From: Paraburkholderia fungorum
Lineage (GTDB): Bacteria; Pseudomonadota; Gammaproteobacteria; Burkholderiales; Burkholderiaceae
Reading direction: 5' to 3'
Length of the DNA: 64,000 bases
Assembly (NCBI RefSeq): GCF_902833645.1
Contig: NZ_CADFGE010000008.1
Coordinates: 248,001-312,000 of the forward strand
Part shown: one piece after another, positions 53,909 through 62,348 of the stretch
How the letters are laid out: every line of letters begins with the position of its first letter
Position numbering within the stretch: position 1 is the stretch's first letter
The notes under the pieces: model-generated
Database searches by the model: none
What the model saw: only the letters and a program-made list of their open reading frames with translations
Told to the model about the DNA's origin: nothing
Translations under genes and position numbers: made by a program

Positions 53909-53962
53909 TTGACAATAAGAGCATATGCTCCTAATCTCCAACACAAGAGAGCATATGCTCTC
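53909..53962 (+). promoter_or_regulatory. Promoter with two GAGCATATGCTC operators
   Basis: TTGACA at 53909-53914 and TAATCT at 53932-53937 with a 17-base gap form a good sigma-70 promoter. The palindrome GAGCATATGCTC occurs at 53919-53930 (between -35 and -10) and at 53949-53960, within a longer 16-base palindrome at 53947-53962. Centres are 30 bases apart, about three helical turns, so two dimers would lie on the same face and block transcription. The MarR gene at 56220 is the likely binder. Confidence 0.75.
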
Positions 53963-53983
53963 ACTTTCGAATGGAGAAAAGCG

Positions 53984-54865
53984 ATGAACGAGGCTGAGAT
54001 TCTTGTGAGCGGTGCGACCGGGCGGACCGGAGGTTTTGCCATTGACGAACTGCTCAAGATGGGCAAACGCGTGCGGGCCTATGTGCGCACAGATGACGAT
54101 CGGGCGGCAGCCCTGAGGCAGCGCGGTGTCGATGTCGCGGTCGGAGACTTCACCGACATCGACGACATCCGGGCAGCGATGGAAGGCATCCGGTCGGCGT
54201 ATTTCCTTCATCCAATCGCGCCGGGAATCATCGGGGCCGCGGCCTATTTCGCGCAGGCAGCAAAGGAAGCGGGCGTCACGGCGATCGTCAACATGTCGCA
54301 GATTTCCGCACGCCGGGAGTCGGCGAGCCACGCGGCACAGGATCACTGGGTTTCCGAACGGGTCTTCGATTGGTCGGGTGTCGCGACTACGCATTTGCGT
54401 CCCACCTTCTTTGCCGATTGGCTCGTCTATCCGCATTTCGCGAGGGAAATCTGGGCCACGAAGAAAATTGAATTTCCCTTCAGCAACGGCCGTCACGCCC
54501 CCATCGCCAGCGACGATCAGGGACGCGTGATCGCCCATCTCCTCGCCAACCCCGAAGGCCACGAGGGCAAGACCTACACGCTCCACGGCCCCGTCGAGAT
54601 GAACCACGTCGAGATCGCAGCCGCGATGAGCGAGGTTCTCGGTGCCCGGATCGAATATGCCCCAGCATTCATTGAGGAATTCCGGATCAAGATGGAAACC
54701 CTTTACAAGTTTCCGCCGTTCCTCACGCAGCATCTGGTCGAAGTTGCGCAGAACTACCGCGACGGCATCTTTTCAGGCACCAACGATGCCGTCGAGAAGA
54801 TCACTGGGCAGCCGCCGCTCTCGGTCCAGCAGTTCATTGCCAGGAATCGGGCCGCATTCGTGTGA
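53984..54865 (+). CDS. NmrA-family NAD(P)-binding reductase-like protein
   Basis: The 293-residue protein starts with ILVSGATGRTGGFAIDELLKMGKRVRAYVR, the Rossmann motif GATGRTG of NmrA/QorB-like proteins. It has no YxxxK. The start ATG 53984 follows a GGAGAAAAG site; an upstream frame that begins at the promoter is not used. It is the first gene under the double-operator promoter. Relatives reduce quinones or sense NADPH. Confidence 0.88.
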   Translation: MNEAEILVSGATGRTGGFAIDELLKMGKRVRAYVRTDDDRAAALRQRGVDVAVGDFTDIDDIRAAMEGIRSAYFLHPIAPGIIGAAAYFAQAAKEAGVTAIVNMSQISARRESASHAAQDHWVSERVFDWSGVATTHLRPTFFADWLVYPHFAREIWATKKIEFPFSNGRHAPIASDDQGRVIAHLLANPEGHEGKTYTLHGPVEMNHVEIAAAMSEVLGARIEYAPAFIEEFRIKMETLYKFPPFLTQHLVEVAQNYRDGIFSGTNDAVEKITGQPPLSVQQFIARNRAAFV

Positions 54866-54896
54866 ACACGTCCTTAAAGCGAATCGAGGTTTGAAA

Positions 54897-55271
54897 ATGT
54901 CACCCACCCAACCTGAGCGTCACCCGTTTCTCGATGATCTGACGGCCGACGCTGAGCTGGTCAGCTCGGTGTTGCGCGCTCCCGTTATCGGGCGCGACGA
55001 AATCAGGCTCGCCGTCGGCGCCGTTGGAACCTTCTACGTCTCACAGACGCCAACGTTCGTTCAAGCCGTCGGCTCGCGGCTTTTTCTGGAATACGAGGCC
55101 GTTCTGACGAGTGGCGAGGCGCTGAGCGCGGTCGTGGTTGTCGACCGCAACGCCGACGGCTCGGTGCCGCGAGTCAGCGTGCGGATGAGCCCGCTTGGCG
55201 CTGTACTGACTCTCGCCACGCGCCTGCGTGAGGCGCTTTCGAAGCAGTTGCCAGAAAACATCTTTCTATGA
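54897..55271 (+). CDS. Small hypothetical protein
   Basis: The 124-residue protein begins MSPTQPERHPFLDDLTADAELVSS. It has alternating beta strands (RLAVGAVGTFYVSQ, RLFLEYEAVLTSGEALSAVVVVDRNADGSVPRVSVRMSPL) and a helical tail, in the style of NTF2/SnoaL-like folds. I could not assign a family with certainty. It sits between the NmrA and short-chain dehydrogenase genes and is probably co-transcribed. Confidence 0.7.
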   Translation: MSPTQPERHPFLDDLTADAELVSSVLRAPVIGRDEIRLAVGAVGTFYVSQTPTFVQAVGSRLFLEYEAVLTSGEALSAVVVVDRNADGSVPRVSVRMSPLGAVLTLATRLREALSKQLPENIFL

Positions 55272-55344
55272 ACCAGAGGCACCCGCAGGCTAGTGGCGGG
55301 AGTTGACTCTCCCCCGTCTGCGGCTTTTGAAAAAGGAGCTTGTC

Positions 55345-56058
55345 ATGGATATCAGGAACGCTACCGTCTTCATCACCGGTGCCAATCGTGGCTTGGGCCT
55401 GGCTTTTGCACGAGAGGCACGTCGGCGCGGCGCGGCGAAAGTATACGCAGGTATGCGCAACACCAGCGGTTTCGACGAGTCGGGCATTGTGCCGGTCAGG
55501 ATCGATGTCACGGATACGGCGTCGATCGCCGAGGCCGCGAAACTGGCGGCGGATACGACCGTGCTGATCAACAACGCGGGCATTGCCGCGCTGATCGACG
55601 GGCCTTTGGCGGCCGACGTGGAAGCGCAATCCGCCCGCATGTTCGATACCAACTACTACGGCGTCATGCGCGTCACACAGGCCTTCGAACAGATATTGGC
55701 AGCCCAGCCGCATGCTGCCATCATCAACGTGCTTTCCGACATCGTGTGGCTTCCGCGACCCTATCTGACACCGTATGCCGCATCGAAGGCCGCAGCCTGG
55801 AGTTACACGAACCAGCTTCGCTTTCACCTGCACGAGCGTGGCATCCAGGTTTTGGGCCTGCACGTCGGGTTCGTGGATACCGATCTGACCAACGGCATTG
55901 ACGTGCCGAAGGCCAGTCCCGAGGACGTGGTGCGACAGACCTACGACGCTCTCGCCGCCGGCAAGAGCGAGGTTATGGCCGACGAGGGGACGGCGGTGCT
56001 GAAGAGCACGCTTGCGGCCGAGATACCCGGCTACATCACACCGCCTGCAGGGCTTTGA
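55345..56058 (+). CDS. Short-chain dehydrogenase/reductase
   Basis: The 237-residue enzyme has TGANRGLGLAFAREA, the NNAG motif in VLINNAGIAAL and the catalytic YAASK in LTPYAASKAAAWSYTN, with S in NVLSDIVW. It is a classical SDR. AAAAGGAGCTTGTC precedes ATG 55345, so this start is preferred over an upstream one. It belongs to the MarR-linked unit. Confidence 0.92.
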   Translation: MDIRNATVFITGANRGLGLAFAREARRRGAAKVYAGMRNTSGFDESGIVPVRIDVTDTASIAEAAKLAADTTVLINNAGIAALIDGPLAADVEAQSARMFDTNYYGVMRVTQAFEQILAAQPHAAIINVLSDIVWLPRPYLTPYAASKAAAWSYTNQLRFHLHERGIQVLGLHVGFVDTDLTNGIDVPKASPEDVVRQTYDALAAGKSEVMADEGTAVLKSTLAAEIPGYITPPAGL

Positions 56059-56219
56059 ACACCGAGATGACACCGGTCGGTTTCGGCAGCGAGACATAAG
56101 GTGCGCAGGCCGCCGTATGCCAGCGCTGTCGCTCCCGGTTTCATCGAAACATACCGCAGTATCTTCGCGCGACGCGCACCCAGCGTTCGCGCAATTAACC
56201 AAAATCAGGAGTGAAACAG

Positions 56220-56681
56220 ATGTTGCCGGTCAATCAGCCGCTTGGAATCGATCAATGCAACTGCTTCGCCGTCAGGAAAGCGAGCAGGCAGATCTCACGA
56301 CTCTACGACAGCCATCTCGAGCCCGCGGGTCTGCGCATCACGCAATTCCTCACCCTGGCCGCCCTAAACGAGGTGGGAAGTACCCCCGTCAACGCCCTTG
56401 CCGAACGGCTCGATATCGAACGAACGGCTATGGGAAAAATGGTTGGCTTCCTGGAACGCGACGGCTTCGTCACGATCAAGCCCTCGCCCACCGACGGCCG
56501 TAGCCGCCTTGTCGAACTCACCGAGGAGGGACGGCGTCTGCACGAAAGGGCAGCGCCTCTCTGGCAGGCAGCGCAACGGGAGTTCGAGCAACTGAACGGT
56601 GTGGATAATGTTACGGCGTTGCGGGAGGGGTTGAGAGGGGTGGTCATCGGCGACGTGTCGATGCGCTCGTCGCAAGACTAA
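56220..56681 (+). CDS. MarR-family transcriptional regulator
   Basis: The 153-residue protein shows the MarR winged helix: LRITQFLTLAALNEVGSTPVNALAERLDIERTAMGKMVGFLERDGFVTIKPSPTDGRSRLVELTEEGRRL. The AGGAG site is 8 bases before ATG 56220; a GTG at 56211 overlaps that site and is less likely. It is last in the unit and probably represses the upstream promoter through the GAGCATATGCTC palindromes. The inducer is probably a phenolic or quinone compound. Confidence 0.88.
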   Translation: MLPVNQPLGIDQCNCFAVRKASRQISRLYDSHLEPAGLRITQFLTLAALNEVGSTPVNALAERLDIERTAMGKMVGFLERDGFVTIKPSPTDGRSRLVELTEEGRRLHERAAPLWQAAQREFEQLNGVDNVTALREGLRGVVIGDVSMRSSQD

Positions 56682-56689
56682 GCCTCCGG

Positions 56690-56929
56690 ATGCATTGCGG
56701 CTGCCCTCGGACGGACGAGATTTCTCCCCGGCTCATCGACGATACCCTTGCGCTCCATCCGCGGCTCGCGTTCAAGAAAGCGTTCACGCAGGCACTAGCC
56801 GAGGTCGCCAGGCGGAAACCGCATACCGCAATCGGAACCGGTCTGGCTGACATCGGCCGCCGTCTCTTGCCTGGTCTCGACATTCCCAACGTGGGCGACC
56901 TGCTGCCTGGCGCAAGCTTTGAAAGCTGA
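56690..56929 (+). pseudogene. Probable C-terminal fragment of a larger enzyme (HD-domain-like)
   Basis: The 79-codon frame encodes LHPRLAFKKAFTQALAEVARRKPHTAIGTGLADIGRRLLPGLDIPNVGD, which resembles the C-terminus of HD-domain phosphohydrolases or cyanamide hydratase-like proteins. The N-terminal metal-binding part is absent and the start lies eight bases after the MarR stop. Either a small free-standing protein or a remnant is possible; the remnant is favoured. Confidence 0.4.
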
Positions 56930-57289
56930 ACGTCTCACGTGACGCACATCTCCACTAAGGCTGCATAAACGGACACATGTCTTCGAACGTTCGCGAGCTG
57001 GCTATGTCCACTCTCGCAATTGATAGCCCACGTCGGATCGCGGGCAACGGTAACGCAGCGCAAGACGCAACGACCGGTTCAGCTCGATACCAAGGAGCAG
57101 ACCGAGGTCTGACGGCAACTAGCCGGCGAGCGGACGCTTGCCGGCCAATTTCGGCCACTCGCCAGAGCAATGCGATGGTCACTCGGACGGCTGGTCCGCT
57201 CGAAGTCCTGCCCGATGCCCGACACGCAAATGTCGGCCGAAGCGGGCCTCGTCGCGGCGCCCGCGTGGTTCATGAAGTGAGGGGCAGGC
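56930..57289. other. Intergenic region of about 360 bases
   Basis: No supported gene or structured RNA was found between the fragment and the convergent dehydroquinase gene. Confidence 0.45.
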
Positions 57290-57736
57290 TCAAGTCGGGT
57301 TGCCCCACAGATCGTCAATCGCGCGGATCGCTAGCAAATATCCGTTCGCACCAGCTCCGCAGATCACCGCAGTCGCCGCCACCGAGATGGTCGAGTGACG
57401 ATATTCTTCGGAACGCTGGTGGATGTTGGTGATATGCAATTCCACTACGGGCCGGCGGATGAGCTTGACTGCGTCGAGCACCGGAATCCGACCGAACGAA
57501 AAGCCAGCCGGGTTGATGATCAACGCCGCGTCCTGCAGGAACGCTTCCTGGATCCAGTCGATCAGCTCGCTTTCGCTGTTGGTCTGACGGAATACGCAGT
57601 CGAACTTAAGCGTGTCGGCCAGCGTCAGGCAGTTCTCTTCGATGTCCTTGAGCGTGGTGGTGCCATAAATGTGAGGCTCCCTTGCGCCCAGCATGTTCAG
57701 ATTGGAGCCATTGAGGATGTAGAGTTTGCGAGTCAT
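57290..57736 (-). CDS. aroQ: Type II 3-dehydroquinate dehydratase
   Basis: The 148-residue enzyme dehydrates 3-dehydroquinate to 3-dehydroshikimate. Signature regions are NGSNLNMLGAREPHIYG with the catalytic arginine and tyrosine, INPAGFSF, and ELHITNIHQRSEEYRHSTIS with the catalytic histidine. It lies directly behind an MHS carrier gene with four bases between, under a divergent IclR regulator, so a catabolic role in quinate or shikimate use is more likely than biosynthesis. Confidence 0.92.
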   Translation of the reverse strand: MTRKLYILNGSNLNMLGAREPHIYGTTTLKDIEENCLTLADTLKFDCVFRQTNSESELIDWIQEAFLQDAALIINPAGFSFGRIPVLDAVKLIRRPVVELHITNIHQRSEEYRHSTISVAATAVICGAGANGYLLAIRAIDDLWGNPT

Positions 57737-57740
57737 GGTA

Positions 57741-59084
57741 TCAATGTGTAGAAGAGCGTTCCAGGGACGTGCCTTTGGTTTCCTGGGATATTGCGATCAT
57801 CAGGAAGGAAATCAGGTTCAGCGAGCCGCAAACCGCTACGATGGCCCACGGGGAACCGTTAAAGGCATTGAGCAACGCCACGGCGACGATCGGCATCGGG
57901 CCGCCCGTGAGCAGGTTGGCTCCCGAGTACGACAGTGCGGAGCCCGTGTAGCGCGCGTCGGTCGGAAAGGACTCGGCGAACCAGACCGGCTGGATGCCAC
58001 TCTGGAACTGTGTGAAGCCGAGGAATACGCCCATCACGGCCATGGTCATGACGATTGAGTTCTGGTTGAGTATCGGGAAGTAGATCAGGCAGCAGATCAG
58101 CGTGCAGAACGAGCCGATCATCAGCGCACGTTTGCGTCCGATCCGATCGCTCAGATAGCCGCCCGCCAACGCCCCCACGATGGCACAGACATTTGCCACC
58201 ATTAGCAGCATGAAACCCGTCTGCCTGGGTACGCCGAGGTGTTTCGTCAGGTAGCTGAGCGAGAAAACCACGATCAGATAAAACAGCGCGGCCGGGCCGC
58301 AGAAGAACAGCGTCAGGCGAAGCGCGGTGCGCCAGTGGTATCTGAAGACGGTGCCGAGCGGATTGGGCGCGCGTGTGGGAACGCCAGTCTGCTTGAGCGC
58401 CTCGAAGGCCGGCGTCTCGCTGACCTTCCTGCGGATGTAGATGCCCAGCAGCACCAGGACAAAGCTTGCGAGGAACGGGACTCGCCATCCCCAGGAATCG
58501 AAGTCGTCCGACGAAAGCAACGCGGCCAGCGTAAAGAGCGAGAAATTGGCGAGAATCTGGCTCAGTGGCGAGCAAATGCCAAGCAGACCTGAATACCAAC
58601 CACGTCGGTGAACAGACGCATGCTCCACCGCCATCAGCTGCGCGCCCGTCGATTCACCGCCAAGCGCGAAACCCTGAATGATGCGCAGCGACACCAGCAA
58701 AGTCGGCGCGAGGATGCCGACCTGGTGGTAAGTGGGCAGCAACCCCATAAGGAACGATGACGCGCCCATCACCGACACGGTGATAAGCATCAGTTTGCGC
58801 CGTCCCCAACGGTCACCGAGCATCCCGCAGATCACCGCGCCGAGCGGGCGGGCGGCTAGTCCTGCCCAAAAGCTAGCCAGTGACGCCAGCAGCGCGGCAG
58901 TCGGGTCCAGCGACGGGAAAAACAGCTTTGGAAAGATCGTGGCCGCGACCACGCCATACAGTGCGAAGTCGAACCATTCGAGCGCAGTGCCGACGGTTGC
59001 GCCTGCCACCGCCCGGCGCGCCATCAAGTGAGCCTGCGCGGACTGTTCTTCCGCGGCAAGATCTGAATCAGCAAAAAATGACAT
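57741..59084 (-). CDS. MFS transporter, MHS family (shikimate/quinate-like)
   Basis: The 447-residue carrier has GTALEWFDFALYGVVAATIFPKLFFP, RPLGAVICGMLGDRWGRRKLMLI and IIQGFALGGESTGAQLMAVEH, the MHS motifs. ATG 59084 follows GGAGACAAC and avoids an implausible N-terminal extension. It is co-transcribed with the dehydroquinase gene, which supports shikimate, quinate or dehydroshikimate as substrate. Confidence 0.92.
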   Translation of the reverse strand: MSFFADSDLAAEEQSAQAHLMARRAVAGATVGTALEWFDFALYGVVAATIFPKLFFPSLDPTAALLASLASFWAGLAARPLGAVICGMLGDRWGRRKLMLITVSVMGASSFLMGLLPTYHQVGILAPTLLVSLRIIQGFALGGESTGAQLMAVEHASVHRRGWYSGLLGICSPLSQILANFSLFTLAALLSSDDFDSWGWRVPFLASFVLVLLGIYIRRKVSETPAFEALKQTGVPTRAPNPLGTVFRYHWRTALRLTLFFCGPAALFYLIVVFSLSYLTKHLGVPRQTGFMLLMVANVCAIVGALAGGYLSDRIGRKRALMIGSFCTLICCLIYFPILNQNSIVMTMAVMGVFLGFTQFQSGIQPVWFAESFPTDARYTGSALSYSGANLLTGGPMPIVAVALLNAFNGSPWAIVAVCGSLNLISFLMIAISQETKGTSLERSSTH

Positions 59085-59211
59085 GTTGTCTCCGAATTCC
59101 CGATATGTTGAAACGTTCGTTTCTGGCGACGAACAAGTGCTATTGTTTGCGCTACAAAGACTGGCTGTTCCGCACCGGAACTCCATTTCATACTGTGAAA
59201 ATAGACAGAAA

Positions 59212-59997
59212 GTGTCGCTCAAAAACGGGCTGAAAATTCTCGATCTGCTCGCGTCGCAAGGCGAAGGGGTAGGCCTTGTTGCCATTGCTGACGCCTTGTC
59301 CCTGCCGCGCAGCACGTGCCACCGCCTGCTCGCTGAACTCGTTGAAAGCGGGTATGTCAGGCAACTGGTCGATCACAGCCGGTACATCCTGACAATGCGC
59401 ATGACCTCGAACGGACTCGAATTCTTGAGCCTCACGGGCATCGCGGATATCGCCCAACCGATCATCGAGCGCGTCGCCGCGCAAACCGGTGAACTGGCAC
59501 GGCTGTCGTTGGTGGACGGCGAAGCGATTATCTGGGTGGGCAAGGCGGACGGGCATCGCATCGGCTTCCGCTACGACCCCGACATGGGCCAGGCCGCGCG
59601 ACTTTCATGCACATCGACTGGACACGCGTGGCTCATGACGATGACCGACGAACAAGCGATTGCACTGGTTTTGAAGCAGGGCTTCGGACCGCCGAATGAG
59701 TTCGGACCCAATGCGCCGACGACACTCAAAGCGCTGCTGGGATTCCTCCACGCTGCTCGCGTACGTGGTTACGCGATGATCGACGAGGTGTTTGCCCCCC
59801 GCATGTCAGCCGTGGCGGTGCCCGTGGTAAGTGGTTCGCGTTGCGTCGGCGTTATCAGTTTGGCCGGTCCGCGGGTGCGGCTGACCGCCGAAAAGATGCA
59901 CGAGTACTCGGTACTGCTGCGCGAGGCGGCGAACGAGCTGGCTCAGTTGAGCAATATGGCGGGATTCCCCAGTCGGCCACCCCTCGGCAAGGGATGA
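59212..59997 (+). CDS. IclR-family transcriptional regulator
   Basis: The family pattern begins at VSLKNGLKILDLLASQGEGVGLVAIADALSLPRSTCHRLLAELVESGYVR, which makes GTG 59212 the most likely start; a frame from 59083 exists but overlaps the carrier start. The effector domain contains LSCTSTGHAWLM and AVAVPVVSGSRCVGVISLAGP. It is divergent from the MHS/dehydroquinase pair and likely controls it. Confidence 0.85.
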   Translation: MSLKNGLKILDLLASQGEGVGLVAIADALSLPRSTCHRLLAELVESGYVRQLVDHSRYILTMRMTSNGLEFLSLTGIADIAQPIIERVAAQTGELARLSLVDGEAIIWVGKADGHRIGFRYDPDMGQAARLSCTSTGHAWLMTMTDEQAIALVLKQGFGPPNEFGPNAPTTLKALLGFLHAARVRGYAMIDEVFAPRMSAVAVPVVSGSRCVGVISLAGPRVRLTAEKMHEYSVLLREAANELAQLSNMAGFPSRPPLGKG

Positions 59998-60132
59998 GGA
60001 GGGACCGGACTCATGCCCTCCGGGCGGATGAACTGGTCCGCTTCGACCGAATTGCCGTCTCCGATACGTCGGTGCGGATGACCGAACGTCTCTGTCAGCG
60101 GCCCATTGCCCCCATTCCATTGCTCCGCGAGA

Positions 60133-60570
60133 TTAACCAGTCGTTTTGCGCGACTTTGACGACGTCACGTCGTGCGCGATCTCGGAGAGTCGCTTGTCAC
60201 CAAGCAATTGAAGTAACGTATTTTCCGCTGAACCCAACACCTCATTGATGTGGCGATTTACCGCCGCCTCCACCGGACAAGTGTGATTGTCGTCGGCCAC
60301 GCAGATCACAAACGGCGCGGTATGTCCAATGGCCTCGTAGACATCTCTCACCGTAAGATCGTTGAGGTCACAGGCAAGCGCCCAGCCTCCGCCCGGACCA
60401 CCAGTTGACTTTACGTACCCCGATTCGCGTAGCGCAGCCATCGTTCGACGGACAAAGACGGGATTCGTATGCAGCATCAGCGCAATCGTCTCCGAGGTGG
60501 TCGCGCCTCCTCGAAGATGCATGTGGATGAGGACGTGCAGAAGTCGAGCCAATCGGGTATCGCGTTGCAT
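60133..60570 (-). CDS. Rrf2-family transcriptional regulator
   Basis: The 145-residue protein shows the Rrf2 winged helix: LARLLHVLIHMHLRGGATTSETIALMLHTNPVFVRRTMAALRESGYVKSTGGPGGGWALA. It lacks the CxxC-x7-C iron-sulfur cluster of IscR/NsrR; two cysteines (ICVADDNHTCPVE) remain. YwnA-like Rrf2 proteins of this type repress without a cluster. ATG 60570 preferred. Divergent from the epoxide hydrolase-like gene, likely its regulator. Confidence 0.87.
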   Translation of the reverse strand: MQRDTRLARLLHVLIHMHLRGGATTSETIALMLHTNPVFVRRTMAALRESGYVKSTGGPGGGWALACDLNDLTVRDVYEAIGHTAPFVICVADDNHTCPVEAAVNRHINEVLGSAENTLLQLLGDKRLSEIAHDVTSSKSRKTTG

Positions 60571-60652
60571 ATTCGGAAGCTTGGTAATGCGCAACTTTTG
60601 ATGTTACGCTATCTCGGGATTCTTGTGTGCATCCATCTCTGCCAGAGCAACC

Positions 60653-61627
60653 ATGACCGCATACCGTCAAACCTTTGTTGAAGCAAACGGAATTCGCCTG
60701 CATGTCGCTGAACAGGGCGATGGCCCGTTGGTGCTCCTTTGTCACGGCTTTCCTGAGACCTCGCATGCCTGGCGCCATCAACTGGCGGCACTTGCGCACG
60801 CCGGCTTCCACGCCGTGGCACCGGATCTGCGTGGCTACGGATCAAGCGAATGCCCGACGGCAATCGGACAGTACACGACGTTAGACGTTGTCGGTGACCT
60901 GGTGGCGCTCGTTGACATTCTCGGAGACCGCGACGCAGTTGTTGTAGGAAACGATTGGGGTGCAACCATTGCCTGGCAAGCCGCGCTGCTTCGGCCTGAT
61001 CGCTTTCGCGCTGTCGTTGCGCTCGGGGTGCCGATGATGGGCCGCGCGCCCGTGACGCCGAGCCGGCTTTTTCCGCAGACCGAGCAGATGAGGTTCTATA
61101 CGCATTACTTTTCCGAACCTGGTTTGGCCGAAGCCGAACTTGAGCGCGACATTGCCACGACACTGCGCAAGATCTATTACTCCGCATCAGGCGACGTCGG
61201 GGCCCGCGATGCGAATACGCCCAATCCATTCGGACTTGTGCCGCGCAACGGTGGACTCCTTGACGCTCTGATTGATCCACCTTCGTTGCCCACGTGGCTC
61301 GCACCCACCGACCTCGACAAGTTTGTACAAGCATTCAGCATTTCTGGCTTTCGCGGTGGATTAAATTACTACCGCAACCTCGATCGGAACTGGGAAGTGC
61401 AATCGGCTTTCGAGGGCTTGCTCGTCGAGGTTCCCGCCCTGTACCTTGTCGGCGAGCGAGACACCGGTCTGGCAATGCCGGGCATGCACGAGATTATCGA
61501 TGGCATGTCCCAGATCGTGCCCAGGCTGTCGGCATCTCGAATCGTTCCACGAGCAGGGCATTGGCTGCAACAGGAGGCGCCGGATTTCGTCAACGCGGCA
61601 TTGATTGAGTTTCTCCGCGATCTTTGA
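60653..61627 (+). CDS. Soluble epoxide hydrolase-like alpha/beta hydrolase
   Basis: The 324-residue protein has the epoxide hydrolase marks HGFPETSHAW (from H31), nucleophile D101 in VGNDWGATIAW, RGYGSSE and the histidine in RAGHWLQQEAP, with the aspartate in YLVGERDTG. The aspartate nucleophile excludes a serine esterase. The lid contains tyrosine candidates. The start at 60653 is preceded by AGAGCAACC. It probably opens an epoxide or acts as a haloalkane/fluoroacetate dehalogenase, the closest alternative. Confidence 0.87.
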   Translation: MTAYRQTFVEANGIRLHVAEQGDGPLVLLCHGFPETSHAWRHQLAALAHAGFHAVAPDLRGYGSSECPTAIGQYTTLDVVGDLVALVDILGDRDAVVVGNDWGATIAWQAALLRPDRFRAVVALGVPMMGRAPVTPSRLFPQTEQMRFYTHYFSEPGLAEAELERDIATTLRKIYYSASGDVGARDANTPNPFGLVPRNGGLLDALIDPPSLPTWLAPTDLDKFVQAFSISGFRGGLNYYRNLDRNWEVQSAFEGLLVEVPALYLVGERDTGLAMPGMHEIIDGMSQIVPRLSASRIVPRAGHWLQQEAPDFVNAALIEFLRDL

Positions 61628-61740
61628 TGTACACGGGCGCGATCTGACACGCACGGTGGACGCGTGCCTGCCCGATCGGCAGATTGTCCTAATCTAGAAA
61701 GACCGTGTCGACGAGATGTGGGAAATGATCGGAGGAATTC

Positions 61741-62262
61741 ATGGCAGTCCTCAAACGCAAGCAACGCGGGGAAGAGGTAAGCGACAAGGCGACGTCGTGC
61801 GTCACGTGTGGCGCGCCCGTGGTCAAGCGGCAGACCGGCGTGGGAAAAATGTTGGGCGGCTGGGGAATGCTTATCGTCGGTTCGTTGATCACCTGGGGTT
61901 GCGCTTCGGACAACGGCGCCAGGTACGGCAGCGACGCAGCGAATCAAGTCCAGCCGTGCCGCAATGACGATCTGCAGTGTCTAGGCGATAGAGGGAACGC
62001 TGCGGCCAGCATCTATTGCCCGGGTCCGATCGAGCGACTGGCGACGCACACCGTCAGATGGACGGGCGGCCCCTATGAGTTGAAGTTCAGTCGCTATCGC
62101 TGGACCGATAGTCCGGGCGGCCCCATCACATACATCGGCGACAAGGCCGAGTTCCAGAATGACATCGGCGTCTATACGCCGATCATTTACGAGTGTGGTC
62201 TTGCCAGTGACGGCAGAACGGTTCTCGCCGTCAGTGCGACCGCAGGCAGATTGCCGCCCTGA
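61741..62262 (+). CDS. Hypothetical membrane protein with a half-lost zinc ribbon
   Basis: The 173-residue protein has an N-terminal zinc-ribbon pattern in which EEVSDKATSCVTCGAPV keeps the second CxxC (C20, C23) while the positions of the first CxxC are R6 and R9 (codons CGC). A membrane helix (about 36-55) with a WGCA segment follows and then an extracytoplasmic domain of about 115 residues with four cysteines. I do not recognise the latter. The function is unknown. The loss of the first cysteine pair is the notable feature. Confidence 0.7.
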   Translation: MAVLKRKQRGEEVSDKATSCVTCGAPVVKRQTGVGKMLGGWGMLIVGSLITWGCASDNGARYGSDAANQVQPCRNDDLQCLGDRGNAAASIYCPGPIERLATHTVRWTGGPYELKFSRYRWTDSPGGPITYIGDKAEFQNDIGVYTPIIYECGLASDGRTVLAVSATAGRLPP

Positions 62263-62348
62263 CGCCACCCCGATCCAATCGGAGAATCGAATCACCCCGC
62301 TCGATCGTAGGTGTCCGTTGTCATCGTTTCCTCGGGCGACTCCAAACC

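Noticed and set aside
53561..54733. 390-codon minus-strand frame across the intergenic region and NmrA gene
   Set aside because: It overlaps the supported NmrA gene and the double-operator promoter and shows no domain.
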